A stretch of 64,000 bases of DNA, from positions 1,302,001 to 1,366,000 of the forward strand of contig OY760687.1 in NCBI GenBank assembly GCA_963663945.1, in the 5' to 3' direction. The translations under genes were made by a program, and so were the position numbers. Shown here in pieces: positions 33,762-43,035 of the stretch. Numbering within the stretch: position 1 is the stretch's first letter; the number at the start of each line of letters is the position of its first letter. This stretch comes from Bin87 sp963663945. GTDB taxonomy: Bacteria; Chloroflexota; Dehalococcoidia; Lucifugimonadales; UBA3495. The notes under the pieces are model-generated. The model was not told the origin of the DNA, did no database searches, and worked only from the letters and a program-made list of their open reading frames with translations.

Positions 33762-34586
33762 TTAGATGGGGAAAGCCTGATCCAGTGCCAGGCGCTGCTC
33801 CGCGTTGAGGCTCCAACCCGAGGCCGCACAGTTGGCTTCCGTTCTTTCCACGCTGTTGGACTTGGGGATGGCGATGATGCCTTCCTGGTCGGCAACCCAG
33901 TTCAGCGCGACCTGGGCCGCCGTTTTTTCGACCTCGCTCGCTACTTCTTCAAGCACGTCGTTGTCGCGGTTCCTGCCCAGCGCCCGGCGCAGGCGCCCGC
34001 CGCGATTGCCCACCAGGGCGCCTTCGTGCAAAGGCGAATACGCGATCACCGTGATGTCGTGACGCCGGCAGTAGGGGATGACGTCGCGCTCGGCGCTGCG
34101 ACGGCGCAGGTTGTAAAGAATCTGGTTGGACACGATGGGCACGTTTGGCATCGCTGCCTGGGCTTCTCGCATCTCATCCACCGAAAAATTGCTGACGCCC
34201 ACGTGCGTCACCGCGCCGTCGGACACCAACCGTTCCATCGCGAGCATGGTTTCGGCAATGGGCACCCTGGGGTTGGGCCAATGGATTTGGTAAAGATCGA
34301 TCTGTTCCACGGCCAGCAGGCGCATGCTTTCCTCGGCCGCTCTGAGCACCTCGTCGTAGCGCAGATGGCTGCCCAGGACCTTGGTAGCCACGATGACCTG
34401 GTCCCGGATTCCGGATAATGCCTCGCCGACCGCGGCCTCGGTGCGGTACATCTCCGCGGTGTCGATCAGGTTTGCCCCCAGCTCAACTCCGCGCCGGAGC
34501 GGCTCCGGACCGCCCGTGTATCGCCAGGTGCCCAGTCCAATCTCCGGGATCATCAGGCTCGACGATCCCAACCGTTCGTAGTTCAT
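33762..34586 (-). CDS. aldo/keto reductase
   Basis: NADPH-dependent (alpha/beta)8 reductase of 274 residues. The catalytic tetrad can be read as Asp and Tyr in DTAEMYRTE, Lys in ATKVLG and His in QIHWPNP. The cofactor-binding IPKSNSVERTEAN is near the C terminus. The substrate is unknown. Confidence 0.92.
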   Translation of the reverse strand: MNYERLGSSSLMIPEIGLGTWRYTGGPEPLRRGVELGANLIDTAEMYRTEAAVGEALSGIRDQVIVATKVLGSHLRYDEVLRAAEESMRLLAVEQIDLYQIHWPNPRVPIAETMLAMERLVSDGAVTHVGVSNFSVDEMREAQAAMPNVPIVSNQILYNLRRRSAERDVIPYCRRHDITVIAYSPLHEGALVGNRGGRLRRALGRNRDNDVLEEVASEVEKTAAQVALNWVADQEGIIAIPKSNSVERTEANCAASGWSLNAEQRLALDQAFPI

Positions 34587-34643
34587 GCCGACTTGTTCCT
34601 TGTTTTGATTTGATTGGTTGGTGCGTGGGAAGCACCACCGGGG

Positions 34644-36503
34644 CTAGGAGGTTACCTCGAATTGCACCTCGGCGACCTTGCGGCCGGACTCGTACACATA
34701 AACCCAGTAACGGCCAGGCGCCCAACGCAGCGGGCCGGGTGGGCCCACCGACAGCCACTGGGTGCCACCGGCGAATCGTGAGTCGAACTCCACGGGTACA
34801 CGCCGTCGGCTATTCGTGAACCCATCTTCAAAATACTCGACCGCCTCGAATTGCAATTGGGTGGGTTCGCCAGGGACCGAGAAGGAATATTTGATCGTCA
34901 TGTATAGCCAACCTTCCACATCCGACGCCGAAAACCGGTCGACTGGTTGGCCTTCCACGCTCAACGCCACGTATGCCTGGTCAACGCGCCCGTTGACTGT
35001 CGGCAGGGTGGGATCGACCGGAGCCGGATCGGGGACTCCTTCGGCCGCGGTGGGCGCTCGGCCCCGGTACCACTGGTCCCAGATGTGCTCGAGGTCGGGC
35101 TGCATCTGCATTCCGCCGGCCCGGAGCCATTCCACGCGGATATCGGTCTCGGTGAAATCGTACTGCGAGGGATAGGACGAATCGCGCGCCAGCCTGGCGT
35201 ACAACGCCCGCCAGGCCTGGAGGAACCGTTCCTCGCCCAGTTGCAGGTACAAGGACATCAGCAGCCGCTCGCCCAAGTAGTAATTGCAACGCCACAAGCC
35301 CGGGTCTTCCTGAGCTTCCTGAGGGTCGTCCGGTGTCCGCAGCTCGAGTTCGCTCAGGGACGTTGCGCCATCACAGGGATAGTTGGTCGATTCCAGCAGT
35401 GCGCCGGCGGTGACGTGACGGGCGTAGGTAGCGGCGAAATCGGCCCCGCCTTCAGCGAGCCAGTACGGCTCAGCGTACAGGAAATAGTGCGCGATCTCGT
35501 GATAAACGGCGTGCGGGGCAAATTCCGGTTGGGAGTTATCGTCGATCTCCGGGAGCAACGTGATGTGCGTCTGATAGTTGGTGCCAGCGGCTACCCCCGC
35601 GACGTAATCGGTGACGTGAAGCACGATGGCCGGAGTCGGGAATTCGGCATCGAACATGGCCTCGAAAACCGGCACCGCGGCCTGAGCGACACCCATCACC
35701 GGAGAGCCGGCCGGCGGAGGGCCAGAACGCACTATCGCGATGGGAACTACCGCCCCGCCCCGGTTGATGGTCGCACCCATTTCCACGTTGAGAATGCCCG
35801 GGTTGGCGACGATGTCGTCGAACTCCGGAGAACGGAACCTTGAACGCTCGTAGAGCACGGACACTATCGCGGCTTCCGCAGTGGTCAGGCCATCGCGGAA
35901 CCAACCCGCGCTGGCGAGTTGCGCCACACGTTCCGGCCGGTCCTGGGCCATTCGCTGCAGCGAGAGCAGCGCGGGCAAATCCATGGGCCGCAGCGTGCTT
36001 TGAAACTCGTCCGAGGACAGCAACGCGTTCAGGGCCGCCGGCGCGTCGATGCCCAGGTTCACCATGCGCTCTGCGGCGTTGAATTCGTCGCCGGTTTGCA
36101 GGCCGTCTGCAATCCAGCTGATGCTGCGTATTTGTGCCACTACCGTCGGGTTGGCCCGCTCCGCGAATTCCCAGTTGCGCGCGTCGGTCAGGTGGAACTC
36201 TGCAGGCTCGGGAGCCGTGGTGGGAGGTTGGTGGGGTATCACCGCGGTCGGGGTGGACGGGATAACCTGTGGCGATGGGGCGTTGGTCGGTGGCGCGGTG
36301 GGTACAGCGTTGGCATTGGGCGAAGCCGCCGTGGGTGTAGCCTCGGCGTCCTGCGATGCGGCGACGCTGGCCAACGCCGCGTCGATAGTCGCCTGGAAGT
36401 CGACCGCAGGCGACTCGGGCGCGGGATCGCCGCCAAAGAAGCAGGCGATAGAGGCGATCACCCCCACCAAACCAAGAAGGAACCATACTGATGCGTGGCG
36501 CAT
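34644..36503 (-). CDS. lipoprotein with HExxH metallopeptidase-like domain
   Basis: 619-residue predicted lipoprotein. Lipobox SIAC with Cys21 is followed by FFGG and a Pro/Thr/Ala linker to about residue 100. A gluzincin-like zinc site is VYHEIAHYF with His335, Glu336 and His339, and the likely third ligand is the Glu of WLAEGGADF. The C-terminal 140 residues look like a beta-rich module (VNGRVDQAYVALSVEG). A cell-surface protease or peptidase-MA-type protein is likely; the substrate is unknown. The N terminus resembles the lipoprotein at 3573-4220. Confidence 0.8.
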   Translation of the reverse strand: MRHASVWFLLGLVGVIASIACFFGGDPAPESPAVDFQATIDAALASVAASQDAEATPTAASPNANAVPTAPPTNAPSPQVIPSTPTAVIPHQPPTTAPEPAEFHLTDARNWEFAERANPTVVAQIRSISWIADGLQTGDEFNAAERMVNLGIDAPAALNALLSSDEFQSTLRPMDLPALLSLQRMAQDRPERVAQLASAGWFRDGLTTAEAAIVSVLYERSRFRSPEFDDIVANPGILNVEMGATINRGGAVVPIAIVRSGPPPAGSPVMGVAQAAVPVFEAMFDAEFPTPAIVLHVTDYVAGVAAGTNYQTHITLLPEIDDNSQPEFAPHAVYHEIAHYFLYAEPYWLAEGGADFAATYARHVTAGALLESTNYPCDGATSLSELELRTPDDPQEAQEDPGLWRCNYYLGERLLMSLYLQLGEERFLQAWRALYARLARDSSYPSQYDFTETDIRVEWLRAGGMQMQPDLEHIWDQWYRGRAPTAAEGVPDPAPVDPTLPTVNGRVDQAYVALSVEGQPVDRFSASDVEGWLYMTIKYSFSVPGEPTQLQFEAVEYFEDGFTNSRRRVPVEFDSRFAGGTQWLSVGPPGPLRWAPGRYWVYVYESGRKVAEVQFEVTS

Positions 36504-36608
36504 GATCGGGAGTATAGAGTTACGCGGGACTGTGTGCTATCAGGTACGCTATAATCGCCGCCATTGGGTTCAAGGCGCACCGGAGACTTCACCAGGGGAG
36601 TTGCAGAC

Positions 36609-37361
36609 ATGGGCAAACTGGACGGCAGGGTAGCACTGATCACCGGCTCGGGCCGCAACATCGGGCGGGCCACGGCGCTGATGATGGCCGCGGAAGGCGC
36701 CAACATTGTGGTCAACGCGCGCAGCAACCGCGACGAGGCGGAGGCGACCGCGGCGGCCGTAGAGGAACTGGGCGTCAAGGCTCTGCCCGTCCTGGCCGAC
36801 GTTTCCCAGAAGGACCAGGTCGACGCGATGATCGATGCCGCCATGTCCACATTTGGGCACATCGACATCCTGGTGAACAACGCCGCCATCCGGCCGCACC
36901 AGCCCTTCACCGAAGTGACGGTGGAAGACTGGGAGTATGTGCGCGGTGTGGTCCTGGACGGCGCCTTCTACACGACCCGCGGCGTCATCCAGCAGATGGT
37001 GGACAACAACTTTGGGCGGATCGTATTCCTCACCGGCGACGGTGCGTTCCGGGGAAGCCCGCTGCGCGCCCATGTGTCCGCTGCGAAGATGGGCATAGTC
37101 GGCATGGCCCGCAGCCTCGCCTCGGAGTTCGCGGGGAACGACATCCGCGTCAATGTCGTGTCGCCGGGAAGTATCGACACCAGCCGCGCCAACCCCGAGT
37201 GGTACGCCGGCCGGGTTCCCGACTCCTCCGGTATTCCCCTGGGCCGCCAGGGTAAGCCCGACGAAATCGCGTCGACGGTGACTTTCCTGTGCACGGACGA
37301 CGGCGGTTTCATCACGGGCCAGACCATCCACGTGAACGGCGGGCAGGGCTTCTTCGGCTGA
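36609..37361 (+). CDS. SDR-family protein lacking the catalytic Ser and Tyr
   Basis: Short-chain dehydrogenase/reductase fold of 250 residues. The cofactor site TGSGRNIGRA, the NNAAI motif and the C-terminal TGQTIHVNGGQG are normal for the FabG-like classical group. In the active site the usual YxxxK reads VSAAK (Tyr replaced by Val), and the Ser 13 residues before it is Gly (TGDGAF). Lys remains. It may be inactive, may use another mechanism, or may act in binding only. ATG 36609 has AGGGGAG 8 bases upstream; a TATAAT box is at 36550-36555. Confidence 0.9.
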   Translation: MGKLDGRVALITGSGRNIGRATALMMAAEGANIVVNARSNRDEAEATAAAVEELGVKALPVLADVSQKDQVDAMIDAAMSTFGHIDILVNNAAIRPHQPFTEVTVEDWEYVRGVVLDGAFYTTRGVIQQMVDNNFGRIVFLTGDGAFRGSPLRAHVSAAKMGIVGMARSLASEFAGNDIRVNVVSPGSIDTSRANPEWYAGRVPDSSGIPLGRQGKPDEIASTVTFLCTDDGGFITGQTIHVNGGQGFFG

Positions 37362-37392
37362 CCGGCTGCGCGGCAAGCCAACGCTAACCAAA

Positions 37393-37426
37393 ACGACGGC
37401 TCCAATCGGAGCCGTCGTGGTTTTTG
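37393..37426 (+). terminator. rho-independent terminator after the SDR gene
   Basis: An 11-bp perfect stem, ACGACGGCTCC (37393-37403) with GGAGCCGTCGT (37408-37418), an AATC loop and then GGTTTTTG. It lies immediately before the tRNA-Gly fragment at 37432. Confidence 0.88.
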
Positions 37427-37431
37427 AAAGC

Positions 37432-37458
37432 GGAGCGGAAGACGGGATTCGAACCCGC
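37432..37458 (-). repeat. 27-bp copy of the tRNA-Gly 3' end (attachment-site candidate)
   Basis: Identical over 27 bases to 47229-47255, the T-arm and acceptor 3' strand of the complete tRNA-Gly. Only this 3' piece is present here; the sequence beyond 37458 is unrelated to the tRNA. This is the usual footprint left by a tyrosine-recombinase element that integrates into a tRNA 3' end. Confidence 0.8.
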
Positions 37459-37460
37459 AT

Positions 37461-37925
37461 TCATGGTTACTCCTCGACCCTGATCGTAATATTCCGCCTT
37501 GCCGTGTTCCGTTCTGCGGGCGAAGGCCTCGGCTGTATCCCGCTGCCAGGCGGGCATACTGTGACCATAGGCGTCCAGCGCAGTGATGTTGCCGGCGGGA
37601 CCGGGACTCCGGGACACCACCACCGGATTCTGCCATTGTCGCAGGGCCACCGCCGCCTGAAAATGCCTCAGGCTGTGGAAGGTTATCCTCGGCCAACCCA
37701 CCCTGTCCCCAACCGGTTCAGCGCACGCTGTATATTGGCGACCTTCGTCAACCTGCCGTCTTACCCCCGGAACACCATCGCGTCGCGCGGTGGTTCGACG
37801 CCGCCGAACCGCCCGGTCCTGGTCTGCGTCTCGAGGTGTTCGGCCAGGACGCCGATGGTGAGCCGGTCCAGGTCGATGATGCGGGCCCTGTCGGTGGACT
37901 CTCGCATGAGGGCTGCGCGACAATC
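37461..37925 (-). pseudogene. tyrosine recombinase (integrase) remnant, frameshifted and truncated
   Basis: Two minus-strand frames together give the C-terminal half of a phage-type integrase. The upstream frame reads STDRARIIDLDRLTIGVLAE and ends at 37761. Another frame continues with ITFHSLRHFQAAVALRQW (box II HxLRH) and ITALDAYGHSMPAWQRDTAE, the usual TYGH box with Tyr. A frameshift is needed between them, and the N-terminal half is missing, replaced by the end of the P450 gene. It lies next to the tRNA-Gly fragment. Confidence 0.75.
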
Positions 37926-39180
37926 AGTGGCCGACGTCAACCCACAACTCCTCCAGTCCCCGCTGAATGACATGCCTTTCCCGGTACTTGGGTTCGCGCG
38001 CCAGGGTGATGCGGGGAAACCGTTCGAGCAACGACGTGAAAGCGATACGCGCCTGCAGCATGACCAGCGGCGCTCCGAGGCAATGATGCACTCCCCGGCC
38101 GAAGGAGATGTGGCTCCGTTGCTCGCGGGATATGTCCAGAATATGGGGGTCCGGGAAAACGGAAGGGTCACGGTTGGCGGCGCCGATTCCGCAGACGACC
38201 GTTTGGCCAGCGCGTATCCGGCGCCCATCGATTTCCGTGTCCGCCGGCGCAAAGCGGGCGCCCAACTGGATCGGACTGTCGTATCTCAACATTTCGTGGA
38301 TGGCCGAGTCGATCATGTCAGGATTGCGGCGGAGGGTTTCGAGCTGCTCGGGATTCTTCAGCAGGGCCAGCATGCCGTTGCCGAGCAGGTTCTTGGACAT
38401 ATCGTTGCCCACGACCATCAGCAGGGATAGCGTGGTTACCAGCTCCTCGCGGGTCAGCCGGTCGCCGGCCTCCTCCGCTTCGATCAGCGCGGTGATGATG
38501 TCGTCCTGCGGTTCCAGCTGGCGCAGTTCAATCTGGCGCTCGGTGTATTGAAAGGCCTCCTCGGAGGCGTTCCGGATGCGCCGCTTCTCCTCCTCGCTCA
38601 GGTGCGGTATGAACGCGTTGGCCCCTTCGGTGGACCAGCGCCCGAACCGGTCCACGTCCCCGGCGGGAAGTCCAAGCAGCGCGCCGATGCTGAAAAGCGG
38701 CAGAGGACGAGCCAGTTCCTTCAGCAAGTCGAACTGGCGCTTTCCTGTGACATTGTCGAGGTGATCATCCACGATGGTCTGGGTCGTCTGGGCCAGGTCG
38801 GCGACGGCCCGGGGCGTGAAAGCCTTCGAGACCAGCGATCTGATCCTGGTGTGGTCGGGAGGGTCCATGCGGAGCATACTCCGGTATTCGTCGCCGCGGG
38901 CGAACGGGACCTCATTGGGGTCATCCCTGGAAAACTGGCTGTGATCGCGCATGACGCGGTCCACATCTTCGTATCTGGTCAAGATCCATGCGTTGCTCAG
39001 GCGCAACCGGTGGACCGGATCTTTCTCACGCAGCCGGTCATAAACCGGGTAGGGATCCTGGATGGTCTCACGCGAGATCGGGTTATAGCTGACTCCCGAT
39101 TCGAGATGTTCCCAGGTCAGCAGCGTCTTCATCGCCACCGGAAAGACCGAGTTCCTGACAATTGTGGGCATGGCAGCCAT
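37924..39180 (-). CDS. cytochrome P450 with altered I-helix motif (island)
   Basis: P450 of 418 residues with haem loop FGRGVHHCLG (Cys367) and ExxR in HEMLRYDSP. The I-helix reads LMVVGNDMSKNLL where the close paralogue at 43036 has LMVAGNETTRNLI, so the conserved Thr (P450cam Thr252 position) is Met here. This residue normally helps protonate bound oxygen, so activity may differ. The start touches the sulfotransferase stop, with GGAGG 5 bases upstream. It belongs to the exporter-sulfotransferase-P450 run. Confidence 0.93.
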   Translation of the reverse strand: MAAMPTIVRNSVFPVAMKTLLTWEHLESGVSYNPISRETIQDPYPVYDRLREKDPVHRLRLSNAWILTRYEDVDRVMRDHSQFSRDDPNEVPFARGDEYRSMLRMDPPDHTRIRSLVSKAFTPRAVADLAQTTQTIVDDHLDNVTGKRQFDLLKELARPLPLFSIGALLGLPAGDVDRFGRWSTEGANAFIPHLSEEEKRRIRNASEEAFQYTERQIELRQLEPQDDIITALIEAEEAGDRLTREELVTTLSLLMVVGNDMSKNLLGNGMLALLKNPEQLETLRRNPDMIDSAIHEMLRYDSPIQLGARFAPADTEIDGRRIRAGQTVVCGIGAANRDPSVFPDPHILDISREQRSHISFGRGVHHCLGAPLVMLQARIAFTSLLERFPRITLAREPKYRERHVIQRGLEELWVDVGH

Positions 39181-40311
39181 TCATTCCTCCTCAACGTGCC
39201 TGTCGTAAAATGCGGGGACCGCGGGCGGCGGGTGTTGAATATCCGCGTATCCCGTTTTCCGTTGCAGCTCGTAACCCATAAGTTCCAACCCCGGACGGCA
39301 GGCCGCCGTGAGCCGGTCCTGCACCTGTGAGTCCAAGTCGTGGAACCGGGACCGGGTCGGACGGGGGATCGCGGATGCCCGGCGCACCCAGTCATCATCC
39401 TCGAGTTCCGGAGATATGAACCGGATGAGGCGGCGGACTTGGCCTTCCGGATCTGCCTGCACGTCCTCAAACCTGACGTTAAGGAGTTGGCCGTGAGGCA
39501 AACGCTCCAAGACCCGCGCCCCGTGCTCGATCATCCGGCTCCAATACTCGCCGAAATGCGCCAGGTCCAAATTGTCGTACGGAGGGTTCCGGTGCAGGGC
39601 GAACCGGCTCAACACGGGTGTCGCGCGGGTCACGATCTGTTCCCAGATCCAGTCGTGCCGCGCCAGATTGAGCAGATCCACCGACCCCACGCGCATTTGC
39701 GTAAGGGATGCGACGACCATGCGAAACAGGTCGTGCCGGCTCATCGACAGCGCAACGTCACGGCCGTCGCGGTATATGTGGATCACCCGCGCGTCGGGGA
39801 AATATTTCAACAGGATTGCCGTTGACAGCAGCGATGCTCCGGAACGCTCCACCCAGGCGACGCGTCCGAACCGGGCGCACAGCCACTCGAAGATGTCCCG
39901 GTACTGCTGTGATGGACTCTGAGTTGGCAGCGAGCGTACGGCCGGCTCTATCTCGTCGAAAAATGTGTCGTGGTCGGGCGTCAGATGCGGGATGGTGGCA
40001 CACATGATGGGCGGCACGTCAGCGCGCGTGAACCGGGCGTCGGGAGTGTCAAAGGGGTACAGCAACTCGTCAAAGTTCCCCTGCAGCATCAGACGTGTGT
40101 GGTTTCGCTGTTTGCCGAGGAGATTCCACATCCACTCTCCGGACCGTCGCTTGGCGGCGAAAGCCGTCAGGCCCGTGAACGCATTGAGTTCAGAGAGGCT
40201 GAGGACGCGAGGGTGCAGGTTCAACAGGTTCGAGACCATCGTTGAACCGCACCGCCCGGTGCTCAGCACGAACACCGGGGGGATCGTCTGTTCCGTCCTG
40301 AAATTGCTCAT
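39181..40311 (-). CDS. PAPS-dependent sulfotransferase (island)
   Basis: Cytosolic-type sulfotransferase of 376 residues. The PAPS 5'-phosphosulfate loop is VLSTGRCGSTMVSNLL near the N terminus, and the 3'-phosphate motif is IYRDGRDVALSMSRHDLF. ATG 40311 (MSNFRTEQTIPPVFVLSTG) has GGAGG upstream and is preferred to the longer frame from 40428. Its stop abuts the P450 start. An APS kinase gene on the same island could make its donor. The acceptor is unknown. Confidence 0.88.
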   Translation of the reverse strand: MSNFRTEQTIPPVFVLSTGRCGSTMVSNLLNLHPRVLSLSELNAFTGLTAFAAKRRSGEWMWNLLGKQRNHTRLMLQGNFDELLYPFDTPDARFTRADVPPIMCATIPHLTPDHDTFFDEIEPAVRSLPTQSPSQQYRDIFEWLCARFGRVAWVERSGASLLSTAILLKYFPDARVIHIYRDGRDVALSMSRHDLFRMVVASLTQMRVGSVDLLNLARHDWIWEQIVTRATPVLSRFALHRNPPYDNLDLAHFGEYWSRMIEHGARVLERLPHGQLLNVRFEDVQADPEGQVRRLIRFISPELEDDDWVRRASAIPRPTRSRFHDLDSQVQDRLTAACRPGLELMGYELQRKTGYADIQHPPPAVPAFYDRHVEEE

Positions 40312-40417
40312 GTTTATGTATTCCTCCAGTCGGGAAGCGTGGCTCTCGGGCCAGCCATGCCGACGCGTCTTGTATCTATCAGGGGCCTGCGATTCGTTAT
40401 TGGCTCCTGCTGTCGCA

Positions 40418-42025
40418 TCACTTGCCATCGGCTCCCGATGCGCGGCCAGGCAGGAACACCGCCGCGAGTATTGCCAGCGCCACTATGACGGCGCCGATAA
40501 AGAACGCATCTCCAACTGCGCTGGCGAGGGAGGCTTTCATGGAGACAGTCAGCGTGTCCGCCAACTGCCCGCCTTCCGGGCCAAGTTGGGTGAAACCGGC
40601 CCGTAGGCGTTCAATCGTGGCCGGGTCGTTCAGAGATCCGGGGTCGTGCTTCAGGGCATCGATTTCCGTGGCGAGCGCGGTTGATTCAGCGCCCGCGGGC
40701 AGAGCGATTTCCAGCCGTGAGGCAAAGCGACCCGTCATCACCGCGCCCAGCACCGCCAAGCCCAGACTGCCGCCCGCGATCCGGTAAAACTGCAGCGTGG
40801 CGGCGCCCACGCCAGCGTTGCCCGCCGGCAGCGAGTTCTGCACGGCGACGTTCATCACCGACAGCGCCGCGCCGAAACCCAACCCAACCATGACCAGGTA
40901 AAGGGCGACCTGAGCGGGGCCGGTCTGATGGGACATCGTGGACAGCAGGTAAACGCCGACGGCCATCAGCGCAGTCGCCGCCAAGGCCTGGATGCGATAG
41001 TGTCCGCCGGTTCTGGAAAGCAATTGCCCTGACACGATGGTCCCCGCTACCAGTCCGAGCATCAGAGCGGTGAGAAACCGTCCGCTGCCGCTGGCCGATG
41101 AACCCAATGCTCCCTGGAGGAACAGGGGCGCGAGAACCATGCAGGAGTACATGCCGAACCCGGTGAGGGCGGTGATGGCGATACAGGAGACCACGGTGCG
41201 GTTCCGATATATCGCCAGGGGCACGATGGGATACTCGGCTTTGGATTCCACCCAAATGAGCGCCCCACCCATCGCCAGGCCCAGTACCAGCAACCCCAGC
41301 ACCTGCGGCGACGTCCAGGGATGATGCGCTCCCGCCCACGACAGGGCCACCATGATGGGCGTCAAAGTCAGCGCGAGGATCGCGATGCCGGCGTAATCGA
41401 CCTTCCGGTTCCTGGCGGCCGAACCGTTCTCAGGGAAACGGAGCAGGATCAGGAGCACCACGATGCCCGCCGGAACGTTGACCAGGAACACCCAGGTCCA
41501 GTCGAAGTGGTCGGTGATGTAGCCGCCCAGCACGGGCCCTACCACCGAACCCAATCCATAGACTGCTCCCACGAGACCCTGAAATTTCCCGCGCTGCTGT
41601 GGCTCGAACAGGTTCGCGATGGCGGCGACGCAGTTCGCCATGAGGATGCCGCCACCTATTCCCTGGACGGCGCGGGCGGCGACCAGGTGCGTCATCGATT
41701 GGCTGAACCCAGCCAGGATCGAACCCGCCACGAAGATCGACATGCCCACGATGAAGAACGACCTGCGACCATAGAGATCACTGAGCCTGCCCCCGACGGG
41801 AGCGGCTAGTGCGGCGGCGACCAGGTATGCCGTTGCAGCCCAGGTGTAATGGTCAAACGCGGCCAGGTCGGCGACTATGTTCGGCATCGCGGTGGCGATA
41901 CTGGTCTGGCTGGCCGCCGACAGGAATGTCGCCAGCAGCACGCCGACCAGGGCAAAGGCCACGCGTCGCCTGGGGAGCCTCGCCAGCGTTTCGGCACGGT
42001 TCGCGGTCATTTCCGGATTTGTCAT
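40418..42025 (-). CDS. DHA2-family MFS exporter (island)
   Basis: Proton-driven multidrug-type efflux carrier of 535 residues with about 14 membrane helices. Motif A is GGRLSDLYGRRSFF, and motif C-like GLVGAVYGLGSVVGPVLGGYI marks an antiporter. It lies first in the run exporter-sulfotransferase-P450, consistent with export of the modified product. ATG 42025 is the start. Confidence 0.9.
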   Translation of the reverse strand: MTNPEMTANRAETLARLPRRRVAFALVGVLLATFLSAASQTSIATAMPNIVADLAAFDHYTWAATAYLVAAALAAPVGGRLSDLYGRRSFFIVGMSIFVAGSILAGFSQSMTHLVAARAVQGIGGGILMANCVAAIANLFEPQQRGKFQGLVGAVYGLGSVVGPVLGGYITDHFDWTWVFLVNVPAGIVVLLILLRFPENGSAARNRKVDYAGIAILALTLTPIMVALSWAGAHHPWTSPQVLGLLVLGLAMGGALIWVESKAEYPIVPLAIYRNRTVVSCIAITALTGFGMYSCMVLAPLFLQGALGSSASGSGRFLTALMLGLVAGTIVSGQLLSRTGGHYRIQALAATALMAVGVYLLSTMSHQTGPAQVALYLVMVGLGFGAALSVMNVAVQNSLPAGNAGVGAATLQFYRIAGGSLGLAVLGAVMTGRFASRLEIALPAGAESTALATEIDALKHDPGSLNDPATIERLRAGFTQLGPEGGQLADTLTVSMKASLASAVGDAFFIGAVIVALAILAAVFLPGRASGADGK

Positions 42026-42198
42026 GGAGTTTACGTTCCAGACAGCACGCAGGCTGAGGGCACAATGCGGAGGTCAGCGGCCAGACCGGCGCCACGCTGC
42101 GGAGCCATTGCCCTGGAGGCGTGGGTCAATCCCGTGAGGCACGAGCGTCGCGTCCCATTTGGAGATGCCAGGGGCCGGTATCCCGACCGGTTGATTGG

Positions 42199-42843
42199 TT
42201 ATCTCGTCTGAGCGGTTTTATCGGGGCTGGAGGCGAGGTGGCCCGAAAGCAGTCGATGCTCGACCAGGTAGCGCATGACGATGTCCGCGCAATCCGTCGG
42301 CGATAGACAACTGGTGTCCACCGTAACCTCCGCGTCCGTCGGCCTCTCGAACGGGGAGTCTATACCAGTGAAATCGTGGATCTCGCCGGCGCGGGCGCGG
42401 CGGTAAAGACCTTTGGGATCGCGCCGCTCGCAGACTTCCAGCGGGGCGTCCACGAACACCTCGACAAACTTTCCGGCCGGGATCAGGCTGCGGGCAAAAT
42501 CGCGATCGGACTTGAAGGGCGAGATACAGGCGGCCAGGGTCACCAGACCCGCGTCGTACATCAGGCCCGCGACATCCGCCATGCGTCGGATGTTCTCGTG
42601 CCGGTCAGCTTCATCGAAACCAAGGTCCCGGTTCAACCCGTGCCGGAGGTTGTCCCCATCGAGGACGTAAACGAAGTGACCATCGTCAAAGAGACGTTGG
42701 GCCAGGAAGTTGGCCAGCGTGGATTTGCCGGCGCCGGACAGGCCGGTCAGCCATAGGACGAGCGGTTCCTGGTGCATGAGAGCCGTGCGGTCGGCCCCCC
42801 CGACGGTGTAGTCTTGCCAAAAGACGTTGGTGGAATTGATCAT
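42199..42843 (-). CDS. cysC: adenylylsulfate (APS) kinase, copy 2 (island)
   Basis: Produces PAPS from APS. Walker A is GLSGAGKST; DGDNLRHGLNRDL and GLYRRARAGEIHDFTGIDSP match copy 1 at 20164 almost word for word. There are 214 residues. No ATP sulfurylase accompanies it, so APS must come from elsewhere in the genome. On the island it lies between the exporter and the second P450 and would supply the sulfotransferase. Confidence 0.94.
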   Translation of the reverse strand: MINSTNVFWQDYTVGGADRTALMHQEPLVLWLTGLSGAGKSTLANFLAQRLFDDGHFVYVLDGDNLRHGLNRDLGFDEADRHENIRRMADVAGLMYDAGLVTLAACISPFKSDRDFARSLIPAGKFVEVFVDAPLEVCERRDPKGLYRRARAGEIHDFTGIDSPFERPTDAEVTVDTSCLSPTDCADIVMRYLVEHRLLSGHLASSPDKTAQTR

Positions 42844-43035
42844 ATTCGTATGGTCCTTGATCGAAAGTTATGCTGTGGAAACCCTGGCCCTCGGGTTCTG
42901 AATCAACCTGGGTGTTGTACCTAGCCCCGGCAGCAGGCGCCGAGCAATGTTGTGGGCATGGCCGGGGTCTCGAGGGCAAAAGGCCCCGGTATGGGAGTGA
43001 GGGAGGCCGCGGAACAGTTGGGAGCGACGAGACGA

